Source: Microscillaceae bacterium (GTDB taxonomy: Bacteria; Bacteroidota; Bacteroidia; Cytophagales; Microscillaceae). Taken from it: a stretch of 64,000 nucleotides of DNA. The stretch covers positions 1 to 64,000 of the forward strand of contig DMXI01000699.1 of NCBI GenBank assembly GCA_003483885.1, written 5' to 3'. The notes beneath the pieces were generated by a model. It was not told where the DNA came from, made no database searches, and saw nothing but the letters and a program-made list of their open reading frames with translations. The position numbers and the translations under genes are program-made. Positions 34,862 through 43,214 of the stretch are shown here, piece by piece. How positions within the stretch are numbered: the stretch's first letter is position 1; each line of letters starts with the position of its first letter.

Positions 34862-35974
34862 ATGCATGTACCTTTTGTAGACCTAAAAGCTCAATACTTG
34901 AGCATCAAAGAAGAAATAGATAGTGCCATTGCCCAAGTTTTACAAAATACATCCTTCATTGGAGGCGAAACTGTCAGACAATTTGAAAAAGCTTTTGCTG
35001 AATATATTGGCATTAACCATTGCATAAGTTGTGGCAATGGTACCGATGCCATAGAAATCTTGCTACAAGCGATGGGTATAGGAGAAGGCGACGAGGTGAT
35101 TGTTCCTGCGATTTCCTGGATTGCTACCTCTGAGGCAGTAAGTACTGTAGGGGCTACTCCAGTATTTGTAGACATTGAGCCTGAATTTTATACGCTTGAT
35201 CCTGCCAAAATTGAGGAAAAAATCACTTCAAAAACCAAGGCCATCATTCCAGTACACCTTTATGGGCAACCTGCCAACATGCCCGCGATTATGGAAATTG
35301 CTCAAAAATATCAACTTAAGGTACTAGAGGATTGTGCCCAAGCGCATGGGGCTACCATTGCCGGCAAAACGGTAGGTACTTGGGGAGATTGCGGAACCTT
35401 TAGTTTTTATCCAGGTAAAAATCTGGGGGCTTATGGAGATGCCGGAGCTATGATTACCAATGATCCTGAATTGGCCGAAAAAGCACGGCGAATTGGCAAT
35501 CACGGGCAACTTACCAAGCATGACCACACCATAGAAGGCCGCAACAGTCGTTTAGATACTTTACAAGCGGCTATTCTTTCGGTAAAACTCCAACATTTAG
35601 CCACTTGGACTCAAGCCCGCCAAGCCCACGCACTTCATTATACTCAGCTTTTGAGTGAAGCACCTGTCGAGACCCCACAAGTTCGAGAAAACGCGGAGCC
35701 AGTGTATCATTTGTATGTTGTACGCTCAAAAATGCGAGACGAATTAAGAGATTATCTAAAAACACAAGGGATTGCTACGGGGATTCATTACCCAATAGCA
35801 TTGCCTCTATTGCCTTGTTATCAAAAGTTTCAGCATACAGCTGAAGACTTTCCGGTAGCCTCTCAATATCAGCAAGAAATACTATCTTTGCCCATATTTG
35901 CCGAATTAACTAAAGAACAAATGGAGCAAGTAGCTCAAGGCATTCATAATTTTGCGGTCCAAAAAAGTTTTTAA
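34862..35974 (+). CDS. DegT/DnrJ/EryC1 aminotransferase (WbpE/WlbC type)
   Basis: A PLP-dependent sugar aminotransferase. It opens with VPFVDLKAQYLSIKEEID and has SCGNGTDAIEILLQAMGIG for the substrate loop, LEDCAQAHGA for the Asp that contacts the PLP ring nitrogen, and Lys186 in FYPGKNLGAYGDAG as the PLP lysine. Similarity and neighbours suggest WbpE, which aminates C3 of the keto sugar produced by the WbpB-like enzyme. The start is ATG 34862; a TTG at 34841 extends the frame by seven residues but is less likely. The element at 34719-34816 separates it from its pathway partners. It overlaps the next gene by one base (TAATG). Confidence 0.9.
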   Translation: MHVPFVDLKAQYLSIKEEIDSAIAQVLQNTSFIGGETVRQFEKAFAEYIGINHCISCGNGTDAIEILLQAMGIGEGDEVIVPAISWIATSEAVSTVGATPVFVDIEPEFYTLDPAKIEEKITSKTKAIIPVHLYGQPANMPAIMEIAQKYQLKVLEDCAQAHGATIAGKTVGTWGDCGTFSFYPGKNLGAYGDAGAMITNDPELAEKARRIGNHGQLTKHDHTIEGRNSRLDTLQAAILSVKLQHLATWTQARQAHALHYTQLLSEAPVETPQVRENAEPVYHLYVVRSKMRDELRDYLKTQGIATGIHYPIALPLLPCYQKFQHTAEDFPVASQYQQEILSLPIFAELTKEQMEQVAQGIHNFAVQKSF

Positions 35975-36882
35975 TGAAATTTTCAATAGTAGTGGCCAAC
36001 TACAACAATGGCAAATATCTTCCAAAACTCATTGATACTGTGTTGGCACAAACCTATCAGGATTGGGAATTGGTAATTGTAGATGATTGTTCCACTGATG
36101 ATTCTCAAGAGGTTTTGAAATCGTTTGCCAAGCACCCTCAAATTAAAATTTATCACCACGAGGTCAATCAAGGAGCAAGCGGTGCATTTAAAACCGCCAC
36201 TCTTAAAGCAGAAGGAGAAATTATTGGAATGTTGGGGGCCGATGACGGATTGCCTCCCAATGCCTTGGAAGAAGTAACCAGAGCATATCAAGAAAATCCA
36301 GAAGTTGTATCACTTTATACGCTGGCGTATGACTGTAAATTTGATGATTTATCAGTCATTGAGGTATATACCGGATCACGGGGACCGTCTGAAAACGCCA
36401 CTGCCTTGCTAGACAATCCACTGAAAAATTACAACTTTCAAACTTTCAAAAAGAGTGCATATCTACAAACCAGTGGCTTTGACACCAATTTGAAAGTGGC
36501 GGTTGACCAAGATATATTCCTTAAGATCGAAGAAACAGGTAAAGTCATGTGTTTAGCAAAACCTTTGTATTATTATCGACAAAACATGAATGGCATTTCG
36601 CGGGTAAGTGTCAAGAAATCGATGATGAATCAAAAACGGGTCATGCTCAATACCTACTATCGCCGAAAATCTTCTAATGCCCGTAATAATATCTCTCGTG
36701 ATTTATACCTTAATATTTTGAGGGCGTATCATCACGAAAAATCTGAGTTTATCCGTAGCAAAAGTCCATTACAGTCTATTTGGCTTATCTTACGAACTTT
36801 GTATTACCTACCGGGAGATATTAAGCAAAAACAGTATTGGAAAACACTGTGGCAAGCCTTGCGTATGAAACAATCAAATTAA
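35974..36882 (+). CDS. GT2-family glycosyltransferase
   Basis: An inverting GT-A glycosyltransferase. The family start FSIVVANYNNGKYLPKLIDTVLAQ and the nucleotide-binding block WELVIVDDCSTDDSQEV are clear. The metal-binding motif is seen in GMLGADDGLPP (about residues 88-98), and the acceptor-side motif is near GVAVDQDIFLK (VAVDQDIF). No transmembrane segment. At 302 aa it is typical. It overlaps the aminotransferase stop by one base, so it probably transfers a sugar of the diacetamido series. Donor and linkage cannot be told. Confidence 0.9.
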   Translation: MKFSIVVANYNNGKYLPKLIDTVLAQTYQDWELVIVDDCSTDDSQEVLKSFAKHPQIKIYHHEVNQGASGAFKTATLKAEGEIIGMLGADDGLPPNALEEVTRAYQENPEVVSLYTLAYDCKFDDLSVIEVYTGSRGPSENATALLDNPLKNYNFQTFKKSAYLQTSGFDTNLKVAVDQDIFLKIEETGKVMCLAKPLYYYRQNMNGISRVSVKKSMMNQKRVMLNTYYRRKSSNARNNISRDLYLNILRAYHHEKSEFIRSKSPLQSIWLILRTLYYLPGDIKQKQYWKTLWQALRMKQSN

Positions 36883-36916
36883 TTTTTTAACGACTGGTAG
36901 TTTAAGTTTACAAACA

Positions 36917-38173
36917 ATGAAAATTTTATTAGTCAATACAATGACTATTGGAGGTGCCATTTCTTGTACTCGGGTACACACTGGCTTACTCGATAAGGGG
37001 TATGACTCCCACCTTCTCACTCTTTGGAATGACGGTAACATAGCAGTTCCTCGCCATGAACTGATGCCTTTGCCCTCTCCTCCTCCCCTTATGGAAAGAG
37101 TTTCTCGTAAGATTGGTTTGTCTCATGACACGGTGCCCAACAAGGATGTATTGTTTGCTAACAAAAGTAAAAAGCACGAAATTTTTTTCCTGTATCATAC
37201 CTACCATCACATCCATAAACACCCACTTTACAAAGAAGCCGATATTGTTAACTTCCACATGATGGGCTACATGCTGGATTTTGTGAGCTTCTTTAAAAAT
37301 AATGACAAGAAGATGGTTTGGACCCTCCACGAAATGAGTGCATTTACTGGAGGCTGTGCTTTTGCCGAAGATTGCCGAGGTTACCAGCAGAGTTGCCAGG
37401 ATTGCCCTCAGCTTGTAGGTACTCCTGAACCAAACATTGCTCAGACTCAGTTGGCGTACAAACTCGATACTTTCAGTAAAAAATCGCCCAATTTAAATGT
37501 AGTAGCCCCTTCTAACTGGCTATTAAACTCTTCTAAAGAAAGCCGTTTATTCAATCAATACGATCACCATCTCATCCCTTATGGGGTAGAAATAGATATT
37601 TTTAAGCCCATGTCAGGGGAACTAAGGCAGGAACTGGGCTTGCCTGCTGACAAAAAGATTTTATTGTTTGTAGCTGGAAGCACCAAAAACTACCGCAAAG
37701 GACTAGATTTGCTGTTAGGCGCGTTGGAGAATATCCAAAATGCGGATGACTTGTTGATCTGTACAGTGGGTAGCAAAGATTTGAACCTCAAAACCAATGT
37801 CCCTACTCACCATTTTGGACGCATTGAAGATAAAAAACAATTGGCCAAGGTATACAATATTGCCGATGTATTTGTGGCACCTTCCCGCGAAGATAATTTG
37901 CCCAATACGGTGCTCGAATCCATTGCTTGTGGTACTCCAGTCATAGCTTTTAATATTGGTGGCATGCCCGATATGATCAAGCACGGGGAAAACGGGATTT
38001 TGTGTGGTGAGGCTACCAGCAATAATCTACAAAAAGGCATTGAGGGATTCTTAAAAAATGAATACGCGTTTGATTCCCAGAAAATATATCAAGACGCACA
38101 GGCAAGGTATTACCCAGCCCGGCAAATTGATGCCTACATTGAATTATTCGAAAAAATTCACGCACAAAAATGA
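36917..38173 (+). CDS. GT4-family glycosyltransferase
   Basis: A retaining GT-B glycosyltransferase. The N-terminal half begins with KILLVNTMTIGGAISCTRVHTGLL, the glycine-rich acceptor loop. The C-terminal half carries the GT4 donor-site motif EDNLPNTVLESIACGTPVIA, with the conserved E-x7-E arrangement, and FNIGGMPDMI. An HTHGGCAF-like Cys-rich stretch in the middle (FTGGCAFAEDCRGYQQSCQDCPQL) contains five Cys, which may bind a metal; this is a known variant of the family. It overlaps the FkbM gene by 4 bp. Confidence 0.9.
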   Translation: MKILLVNTMTIGGAISCTRVHTGLLDKGYDSHLLTLWNDGNIAVPRHELMPLPSPPPLMERVSRKIGLSHDTVPNKDVLFANKSKKHEIFFLYHTYHHIHKHPLYKEADIVNFHMMGYMLDFVSFFKNNDKKMVWTLHEMSAFTGGCAFAEDCRGYQQSCQDCPQLVGTPEPNIAQTQLAYKLDTFSKKSPNLNVVAPSNWLLNSSKESRLFNQYDHHLIPYGVEIDIFKPMSGELRQELGLPADKKILLFVAGSTKNYRKGLDLLLGALENIQNADDLLICTVGSKDLNLKTNVPTHHFGRIEDKKQLAKVYNIADVFVAPSREDNLPNTVLESIACGTPVIAFNIGGMPDMIKHGENGILCGEATSNNLQKGIEGFLKNEYAFDSQKIYQDAQARYYPARQIDAYIELFEKIHAQK

Positions 38174-38904
38174 AACTCAAAGACTTTGTCCAAAATACCC
38201 TCATAAAACTCACAGGCTATTATTTACAAAAACACGAAAAACCGCCTGAGAACATCGATTGCTACATTACGATCCAAAAACTATTGAATCACTATAGACC
38301 GACAGTACTTTGTGATGTGGGGTCTAACAATGGTCAATGGGCTAAAACTTTGGCAAAGCTTCACCCATCACTGAAAGAGGTAGTCTTCTTTGAACCGCAA
38401 TCAAAATATCAGGCAGAACTACAAAAAGTAGACATCGCAAATGCACAAAGAAAGGTATTTCAATTAGGCATTAGCAATCAGGACGGGAACCTGGCCATTA
38501 AAGGGGGCAATGCATCGGCATCTTTTTTAGCGTTTGACAATAACAAAGCAGAGACTTTTACTGGGGAAGTGACTCAAGAGGAAGAAATGGTTGCTATCAA
38601 AACTTTAGATGGGGTTTATCAAACGGAGCAATTATCTTCTCCTGACCTTATCAAAGTAGACGTGCAGGGCCTCGAACTTCAAGTATTGCAAGGCGGTGAG
38701 GGTCTTCTCCAAAAGGCCAAGTATGTAGTATTAGAGCTCTCTTTTGAAGAGTTTTATCAAGGGCAAGATCCTTTATGGAAACTCATGAAGTTTATGGAAG
38801 AACACCAATACCGCCTCATAGATTTTGGCTTTGAGTGGAGAGTAGATTACAAACCTGACAATAAACTGGTACAGGTAGATGCCATCTTTGAGAATATAAC
38901 CTAA
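38170..38904 (+). CDS. FkbM-family methyltransferase
   Basis: A SAM-dependent O-methyltransferase of the FkbM type, 244 aa. The SAM-binding start is VLCDVGSNNGQWAKTLAK, followed by EVVFFEPQSKYQAEL, and the family block KTLDGVY...SPDLIKVDVQGLELQVLQGG is clear. FkbM enzymes methylate sugar hydroxyls in surface glycans. It overlaps the GT4 gene upstream by 4 bp (ATGA) and precedes an SDR gene by 6 bp. Since ABC-exported O-antigens are often capped by methylation, it is one of three candidate capping methyltransferases in the locus. Confidence 0.88.
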   Translation: MKLKDFVQNTLIKLTGYYLQKHEKPPENIDCYITIQKLLNHYRPTVLCDVGSNNGQWAKTLAKLHPSLKEVVFFEPQSKYQAELQKVDIANAQRKVFQLGISNQDGNLAIKGGNASASFLAFDNNKAETFTGEVTQEEEMVAIKTLDGVYQTEQLSSPDLIKVDVQGLELQVLQGGEGLLQKAKYVVLELSFEEFYQGQDPLWKLMKFMEEHQYRLIDFGFEWRVDYKPDNKLVQVDAIFENIT

Positions 38905-38910
38905 AACATT

Positions 38911-39972
38911 ATGCACATACTCATTACCGGAGGCGCAGGCTTTGTAGGGTCTAACCTTGCCGTTCAATTCAAAACAAAATATCCTCAATACACCATTACC
39001 TGTCTGGATAACCTCAAAAGAAGGGGTTCGGAACTCAATCTGCCCCGTTTTCGAGAGATGGGCATCCAGTTTATCCATGCCGATATTCGCAATCCAGAAG
39101 ACTTGGCCACCATTGAGCATTTTGACTGTTTGATTGATGCCTCAGCTGAGCCTTCAGTATTGGCAGGCATCACTTCTCCTGTGGCTCAAGTAGTAAACAA
39201 TAACCTCATGGGTACCGTCAATTGCCTGGAGCTTGCCAAAAAGCACCAAGCCGCTTTTATTTTTCTATCTACTAGCCGGGTCTACCCTATTCAAACCCTG
39301 GAGCAGCTCAATTTTACCGAAACTGAAACTCGTTTTGAGTGGTCAGATGACCAGAGCATCGTCGGGGTTTCTTCTAAGGGAGTTACCGAGGACTTTCCTT
39401 TGGAAAGCAGTCGTTCATTTTATGGAGCTACCAAACTTGCCTCCGAATTGCTCATCCAGGAATATCACGCGTTGGCTAATTTGAAAACGATCATCAACCG
39501 CTGTGGAGTGATTACCGGACCCTGGCAAATGGGCAAAGTAGATCAAGGTGTGGTAGTGCTTTGGGTCGCTCGTCATTTTTGGAAAAAAAGCCTGAAATAC
39601 ATTGGATATGGTGGTTTAGGCAAACAAGTACGCGATATGTTGCACATTCAGGATTTGTTTGAATTGATCGACTTGCAAGTACACCAGCCTGATACCTGGA
39701 ACGGTAAAATGTTTAATGTAGGCGGAGGTCGTCCCATTAGCTTCTCGCTAAAAGAATTGACCCAGCTTTGTGAAGAAGTGACTGGTAATCAGATAGAAAT
39801 TGATCAAGAACCAATCACTCGCCCCGCTGATTTGCGCATTTATCTCACTGATCATTCAAAAATTACTAACTTTGCTTCGTGGCACCCCAAAATTACACCT
39901 TTGGAGATTATTAGCGATGTATTTGAATGGCTCCAAGCCAATGAAGATCAGCTAAAACCAATTTTGGGTTAA
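38911..39972 (+). CDS. SDR sugar epimerase/dehydratase, CDP-paratose 2-epimerase-like
   Basis: An extended SDR acting on a nucleotide sugar. The NAD motif is GGAGFVGS (about 7-14), the catalytic pair is Tyr171/Lys175 in SFYGATK, and the Ser/Thr comes from FLSTSRVYP. CLDNLKRRGSELNL near the N-terminus and INRCGVITGPWQMGKVDQGVV resemble CDP-paratose/tyvelose 2-epimerases. At 353 aa it is full length. It is the first of two tandem SDR genes of related type, separated from the second by 168 bp. The sugar cannot be named with confidence. Confidence 0.82.
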   Translation: MHILITGGAGFVGSNLAVQFKTKYPQYTITCLDNLKRRGSELNLPRFREMGIQFIHADIRNPEDLATIEHFDCLIDASAEPSVLAGITSPVAQVVNNNLMGTVNCLELAKKHQAAFIFLSTSRVYPIQTLEQLNFTETETRFEWSDDQSIVGVSSKGVTEDFPLESSRSFYGATKLASELLIQEYHALANLKTIINRCGVITGPWQMGKVDQGVVVLWVARHFWKKSLKYIGYGGLGKQVRDMLHIQDLFELIDLQVHQPDTWNGKMFNVGGGRPISFSLKELTQLCEEVTGNQIEIDQEPITRPADLRIYLTDHSKITNFASWHPKITPLEIISDVFEWLQANEDQLKPILG

Positions 39973-40140
39973 AGATCTACTTCGGGAAGTTGTACAGCCT
40001 TGGTATAGCCAAACTCAATACTCCTCTTCTTAGGATTTCCTTTGGCAAGGTTTGAGATTATGAGGCCTTCTACAACTTATTTTTGCCCGTTACGATTATA
40101 GAGTTTTAAGACATAGACATAACTAAAACGAACACATTAT

Positions 40141-41214
40141 ATGAAAGTGGCGATTGTTACCGGATCAGCCGGACTTATCGGAAGTGAAGCTGTAGAGTTT
40201 TTTGCCGATAAATTTGATCAGGTTATAGGAATTGACAACAACCAGCGAGAAAAACTATTTGGTGAAGATGCCTCAGTTGCCTGGAATATTACCCGTCTCC
40301 AGGAGCGCGTACCAAACTATACCCATTATTCGCTCGACATCCGGGATCTGAAAGATGTTGAGACGGTTTTTGCCAAATACAATAGCGATATCCAGCTGAT
40401 TGTACACACTGCGGCCCAGCCTAGCCACGATTGGGCGGCTAAAGAACCCCTCACCGACTTTACCATCAATGCCAATGGTACACTCAACCTATTGGAACTC
40501 ACCCGTCAATATTGTGAAAAGGCCGTATTTATATTTACCTCTACCAACAAAGTATACGGCGATACCCCCAATCGATTACCTTTGGTAGAACTCGAGCATC
40601 GCTGGGAACTGGATGAATCTCATGCGTTTTACGCCGAAGGCATCGATGAATCTATGAGTATCGACAATACCCTGCATTCGCTATTTGGTGCTTCTAAAGT
40701 AGCAGCAGATGTATTAGTACAAGAATATGGGCGATACTTTGGTATGAATACGGGCGTGTTTAGAGGTGGGTGCCTTACCGGGCCTAAGCACTCTGGTACT
40801 CAATTACATGGTTTTTTGGCTTATTTGATGAAGTGCGCCATTACGGGAGACCACTATACCATTTTTGGTTATGAAGGCAAGCAAGTGCGCGACAACATCC
40901 ATAGCTGGGATTTGGTCAATATGTTTTGGCATTTTTATCAAAACCCTCGCCAAGGAGAGGTGTACAATGCAGGAGGAAGTCGTTTTTCTAACTGCTCTAT
41001 GAAAGAAGGTATCCAAATATGTGAACAGATTACAGGCAACAAAATGAATTACTCTTATACCGACAACAACCGGGTAGGAGATCATATTTGGTGGATCTCG
41101 GATGTATCTAAATTCAAAGCACATTACCCTCAGTGGGCCTATAAATACAATCTAGAGGATATCCTCAATCAAATGTTCGAGAGTTTAAGCCAACGTCTAA
41201 AAACTGAAATCTGA
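40141..41214 (+). CDS. SDR sugar epimerase/dehydratase with Phe at the catalytic Tyr position
   Basis: A second extended SDR related to CDP-paratose 2-epimerases. The NAD motif is GSAGLIGS (8-15), the substrate region is AAQPSHDWAAKEPLTDF, and FTSTNKVYGDTPN precedes the active site. The catalytic YxxxK is FxxxK (Phe182, Lys186 in SLFGASK), so the usual Tyr is absent; I believe this occurs in a subgroup of these enzymes. RGGCLTGPKHSGTQLHGF and GGSRFSNCSM are subgroup marks. At 357 aa it is full length. It follows a 168-bp gap and precedes a glycosyltransferase by 19 bp. Confidence 0.82.
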   Translation: MKVAIVTGSAGLIGSEAVEFFADKFDQVIGIDNNQREKLFGEDASVAWNITRLQERVPNYTHYSLDIRDLKDVETVFAKYNSDIQLIVHTAAQPSHDWAAKEPLTDFTINANGTLNLLELTRQYCEKAVFIFTSTNKVYGDTPNRLPLVELEHRWELDESHAFYAEGIDESMSIDNTLHSLFGASKVAADVLVQEYGRYFGMNTGVFRGGCLTGPKHSGTQLHGFLAYLMKCAITGDHYTIFGYEGKQVRDNIHSWDLVNMFWHFYQNPRQGEVYNAGGSRFSNCSMKEGIQICEQITGNKMNYSYTDNNRVGDHIWWISDVSKFKAHYPQWAYKYNLEDILNQMFESLSQRLKTEI

Positions 41215-41233
41215 TTTAATACTACGCTGGTTT

Positions 41234-42445
41234 ATGAAAAAAACAATCGCACTGGTTGAAATACACTCCGCCAAACGACCAGGACACTACAAGGCATTTA
41301 TGTCATTTTTTGTTCAATCGTTGTTGAACCTGGGGCATAATGTATTGGTACTTATCCCCGATAAGGAGGCAATAGACGAATGGGTACAAGAGCATTATCC
41401 TCATCACGAAGGGCGTTATAGTTCCTACGAGTTTGTTCATCAATCCAAAGATTACAAACGATTTGGACGGTTCAATACTGCTTTGAAAACCCTCAGTGCT
41501 TGGATCAATGTAAAGAAACACCTCCGAAAGATTGAGCAACAGGAGCAGCACACCGTTGATTTGGTATTTTTTAACTGGTTAGATAGCTTTTTGGCCAACT
41601 ACCTGTCTCCACACATTTTAGATTGGTACTTTCCTTATCCCTGGGCGGGTTTATATTTCCATCCCTGGCATATGAGATTATACCCTCAAAAGCTTAATCC
41701 TCATCCTAGCCTCTCTGAAATTGATGCAGCACTGGTTTCAAAAAAATGTCAAGGTATTACGATTCACGACGAAGGTATTTTAGATATTTATAAAGCCAGA
41801 TTGAACAATAAAAAGGTAGTTTTCTTTCCTGAAATTGCCGATGGAACAGCACCCAACCCTCAATTTGATCTGGTAGCCAAAATAAAGGAAAAAGCCCAGG
41901 GAAGAACCATTGTGGGAATGATTGGTTTTATGCACTACAAAGGACTAAACACGCTTATAAAAGTAGCCCGTCAGGCGAATCCTGACGACTTCTTGTTTGT
42001 GTTTGTAGGCAAATGGTCAAGAACTGGTGGGGTAAGCTATACCCCCGAAAGAATACAGGAAGCCAATGAGTTTTTTGACAATCCACCTGAGCATTGTTTT
42101 GTTCATTTAGGGTTTATCAACGAAGGGGCAGACTTTAATGCATTGTTTTCAAGTTTTGATATTCCTTATTTGGTATACGATAGTTTTCCTAGTTCAAGTA
42201 ATAACCTTACCAAAGCGGCTATTTTTGACAAACTGGTCATGGCAAGCAAAGGGTTTTGTGTGGGCGATGACGTAGAGAAATACGAACTTGGGCTAACAAT
42301 TGAGCAAGGAAATGTAGAAGAAAGCATCAAAACCTTATACAAGTTGCAAAAGCGTACACATACGCTAAAACCTAGATTTGAGGAATATAGAAAAATCCAT
42401 AGCAAAGAGGTATTGGAAGATAAATTTTCTGAAATTCTACCATAA
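41234..42445 (+). CDS. GT-B-type glycosyltransferase
   Basis: A 403-aa protein without signal peptide. The N-terminus (IALVEIHSAKRPGHYKAFMSFF) suits the acceptor loop of a GT-B enzyme, and IVGMIGFMHYKGLNTLIKVA plus FVHLGFINEGADFNALFSSFDI and SSSNNLTKAAIFDKLVMAS give the donor half of a GT4-like enzyme, though the usual E-x7-E motif is replaced. The assignment rests on this general pattern and on its position between an SDR and a methyltransferase gene. Specificity is unknown. Confidence 0.72.
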   Translation: MKKTIALVEIHSAKRPGHYKAFMSFFVQSLLNLGHNVLVLIPDKEAIDEWVQEHYPHHEGRYSSYEFVHQSKDYKRFGRFNTALKTLSAWINVKKHLRKIEQQEQHTVDLVFFNWLDSFLANYLSPHILDWYFPYPWAGLYFHPWHMRLYPQKLNPHPSLSEIDAALVSKKCQGITIHDEGILDIYKARLNNKKVVFFPEIADGTAPNPQFDLVAKIKEKAQGRTIVGMIGFMHYKGLNTLIKVARQANPDDFLFVFVGKWSRTGGVSYTPERIQEANEFFDNPPEHCFVHLGFINEGADFNALFSSFDIPYLVYDSFPSSSNNLTKAAIFDKLVMASKGFCVGDDVEKYELGLTIEQGNVEESIKTLYKLQKRTHTLKPRFEEYRKIHSKEVLEDKFSEILP

Positions 42446-42474
42446 CTGAAACCCTTGTCACCAAACTTATTACA

Positions 42475-43203
42475 ATGAAAAAGTTAGTCAAAAACATATT
42501 AGGTAAATTTGACATTGGCATCCATCGGATTAGCGCTCAGCAAGCTCAACGCGAAAGAGAGCAAGCGCTCAGAAGTCATATTGAGGGGCAAGCGCTTTCT
42601 ATCAACGACAAGGATCTTATCAATGCGTTTTATGCTGATAATGAAAGAGTAAAGCGGGAATACCTGACCCCAGAAAGAGAAAGCTTTTACAAAAAAATAG
42701 TAACCACAGTTGCCAGCAAAAATATAGACTTACAAGATAAAAAGGTATTAGATGCAGGTTGTGGTACTGGTCATTTGCTCTATTTTTTACTTCAGGAATT
42801 TGCTCTGGATAAGACTGCATTGTATGGGTTTGATTTCTCGGAAGGTAGCGTGGCGTTTACTCAAAAAATCATAGAGGGAGGTACTTTTTTTACCCATGAC
42901 ATTTACAAACCTCTCCCTAGCGAGCCTACGTATGATATTGTATTCTGTACTGAGGTACTCGAGCACTTACTATACCCCCAACAAGCATTGGAAAACTTGC
43001 TGGCTTCTCTTTCTCCCCAAGGCACTTGTATACTTACCGTCCCCAATGGTAGAATTGACAACTACAATGGACACATCAATTTTTGGAGCCCTGAATCCTG
43101 GGAAATATTTGTGCAGCAAGTTTGCGGGCAAAACTATACTTTTGAGACACTTTATATGGATGAAGCCATTAAAAACATGGCCATTATCACCAAAAAATCA
43201 TAA
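42475..43203 (+). CDS. Class I SAM-dependent methyltransferase
   Basis: A 242-aa methyltransferase of the methyltransferase-11/12 type. Motif I is KVLDAGCGTGHLLYFLL (about 88-104), the acidic residue binding SAM ribose lies in LYGFDFSEGSVAF, and motif post-II is YDIVFCTEVLEHLLYPQQAL. It acts in the cytoplasm. A helical N-terminal extension of about 75 residues precedes the fold. It lies 29 bp after a glycosyltransferase gene and 11 bp before the GT2-FkbM fusion gene, so a glycan intermediate is the likely substrate. It is another candidate for capping the glycan chain. Confidence 0.87.
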   Translation: MKKLVKNILGKFDIGIHRISAQQAQREREQALRSHIEGQALSINDKDLINAFYADNERVKREYLTPERESFYKKIVTTVASKNIDLQDKKVLDAGCGTGHLLYFLLQEFALDKTALYGFDFSEGSVAFTQKIIEGGTFFTHDIYKPLPSEPTYDIVFCTEVLEHLLYPQQALENLLASLSPQGTCILTVPNGRIDNYNGHINFWSPESWEIFVQQVCGQNYTFETLYMDEAIKNMAIITKKS

Positions 43204-43214
43204 ACGAATTATCA

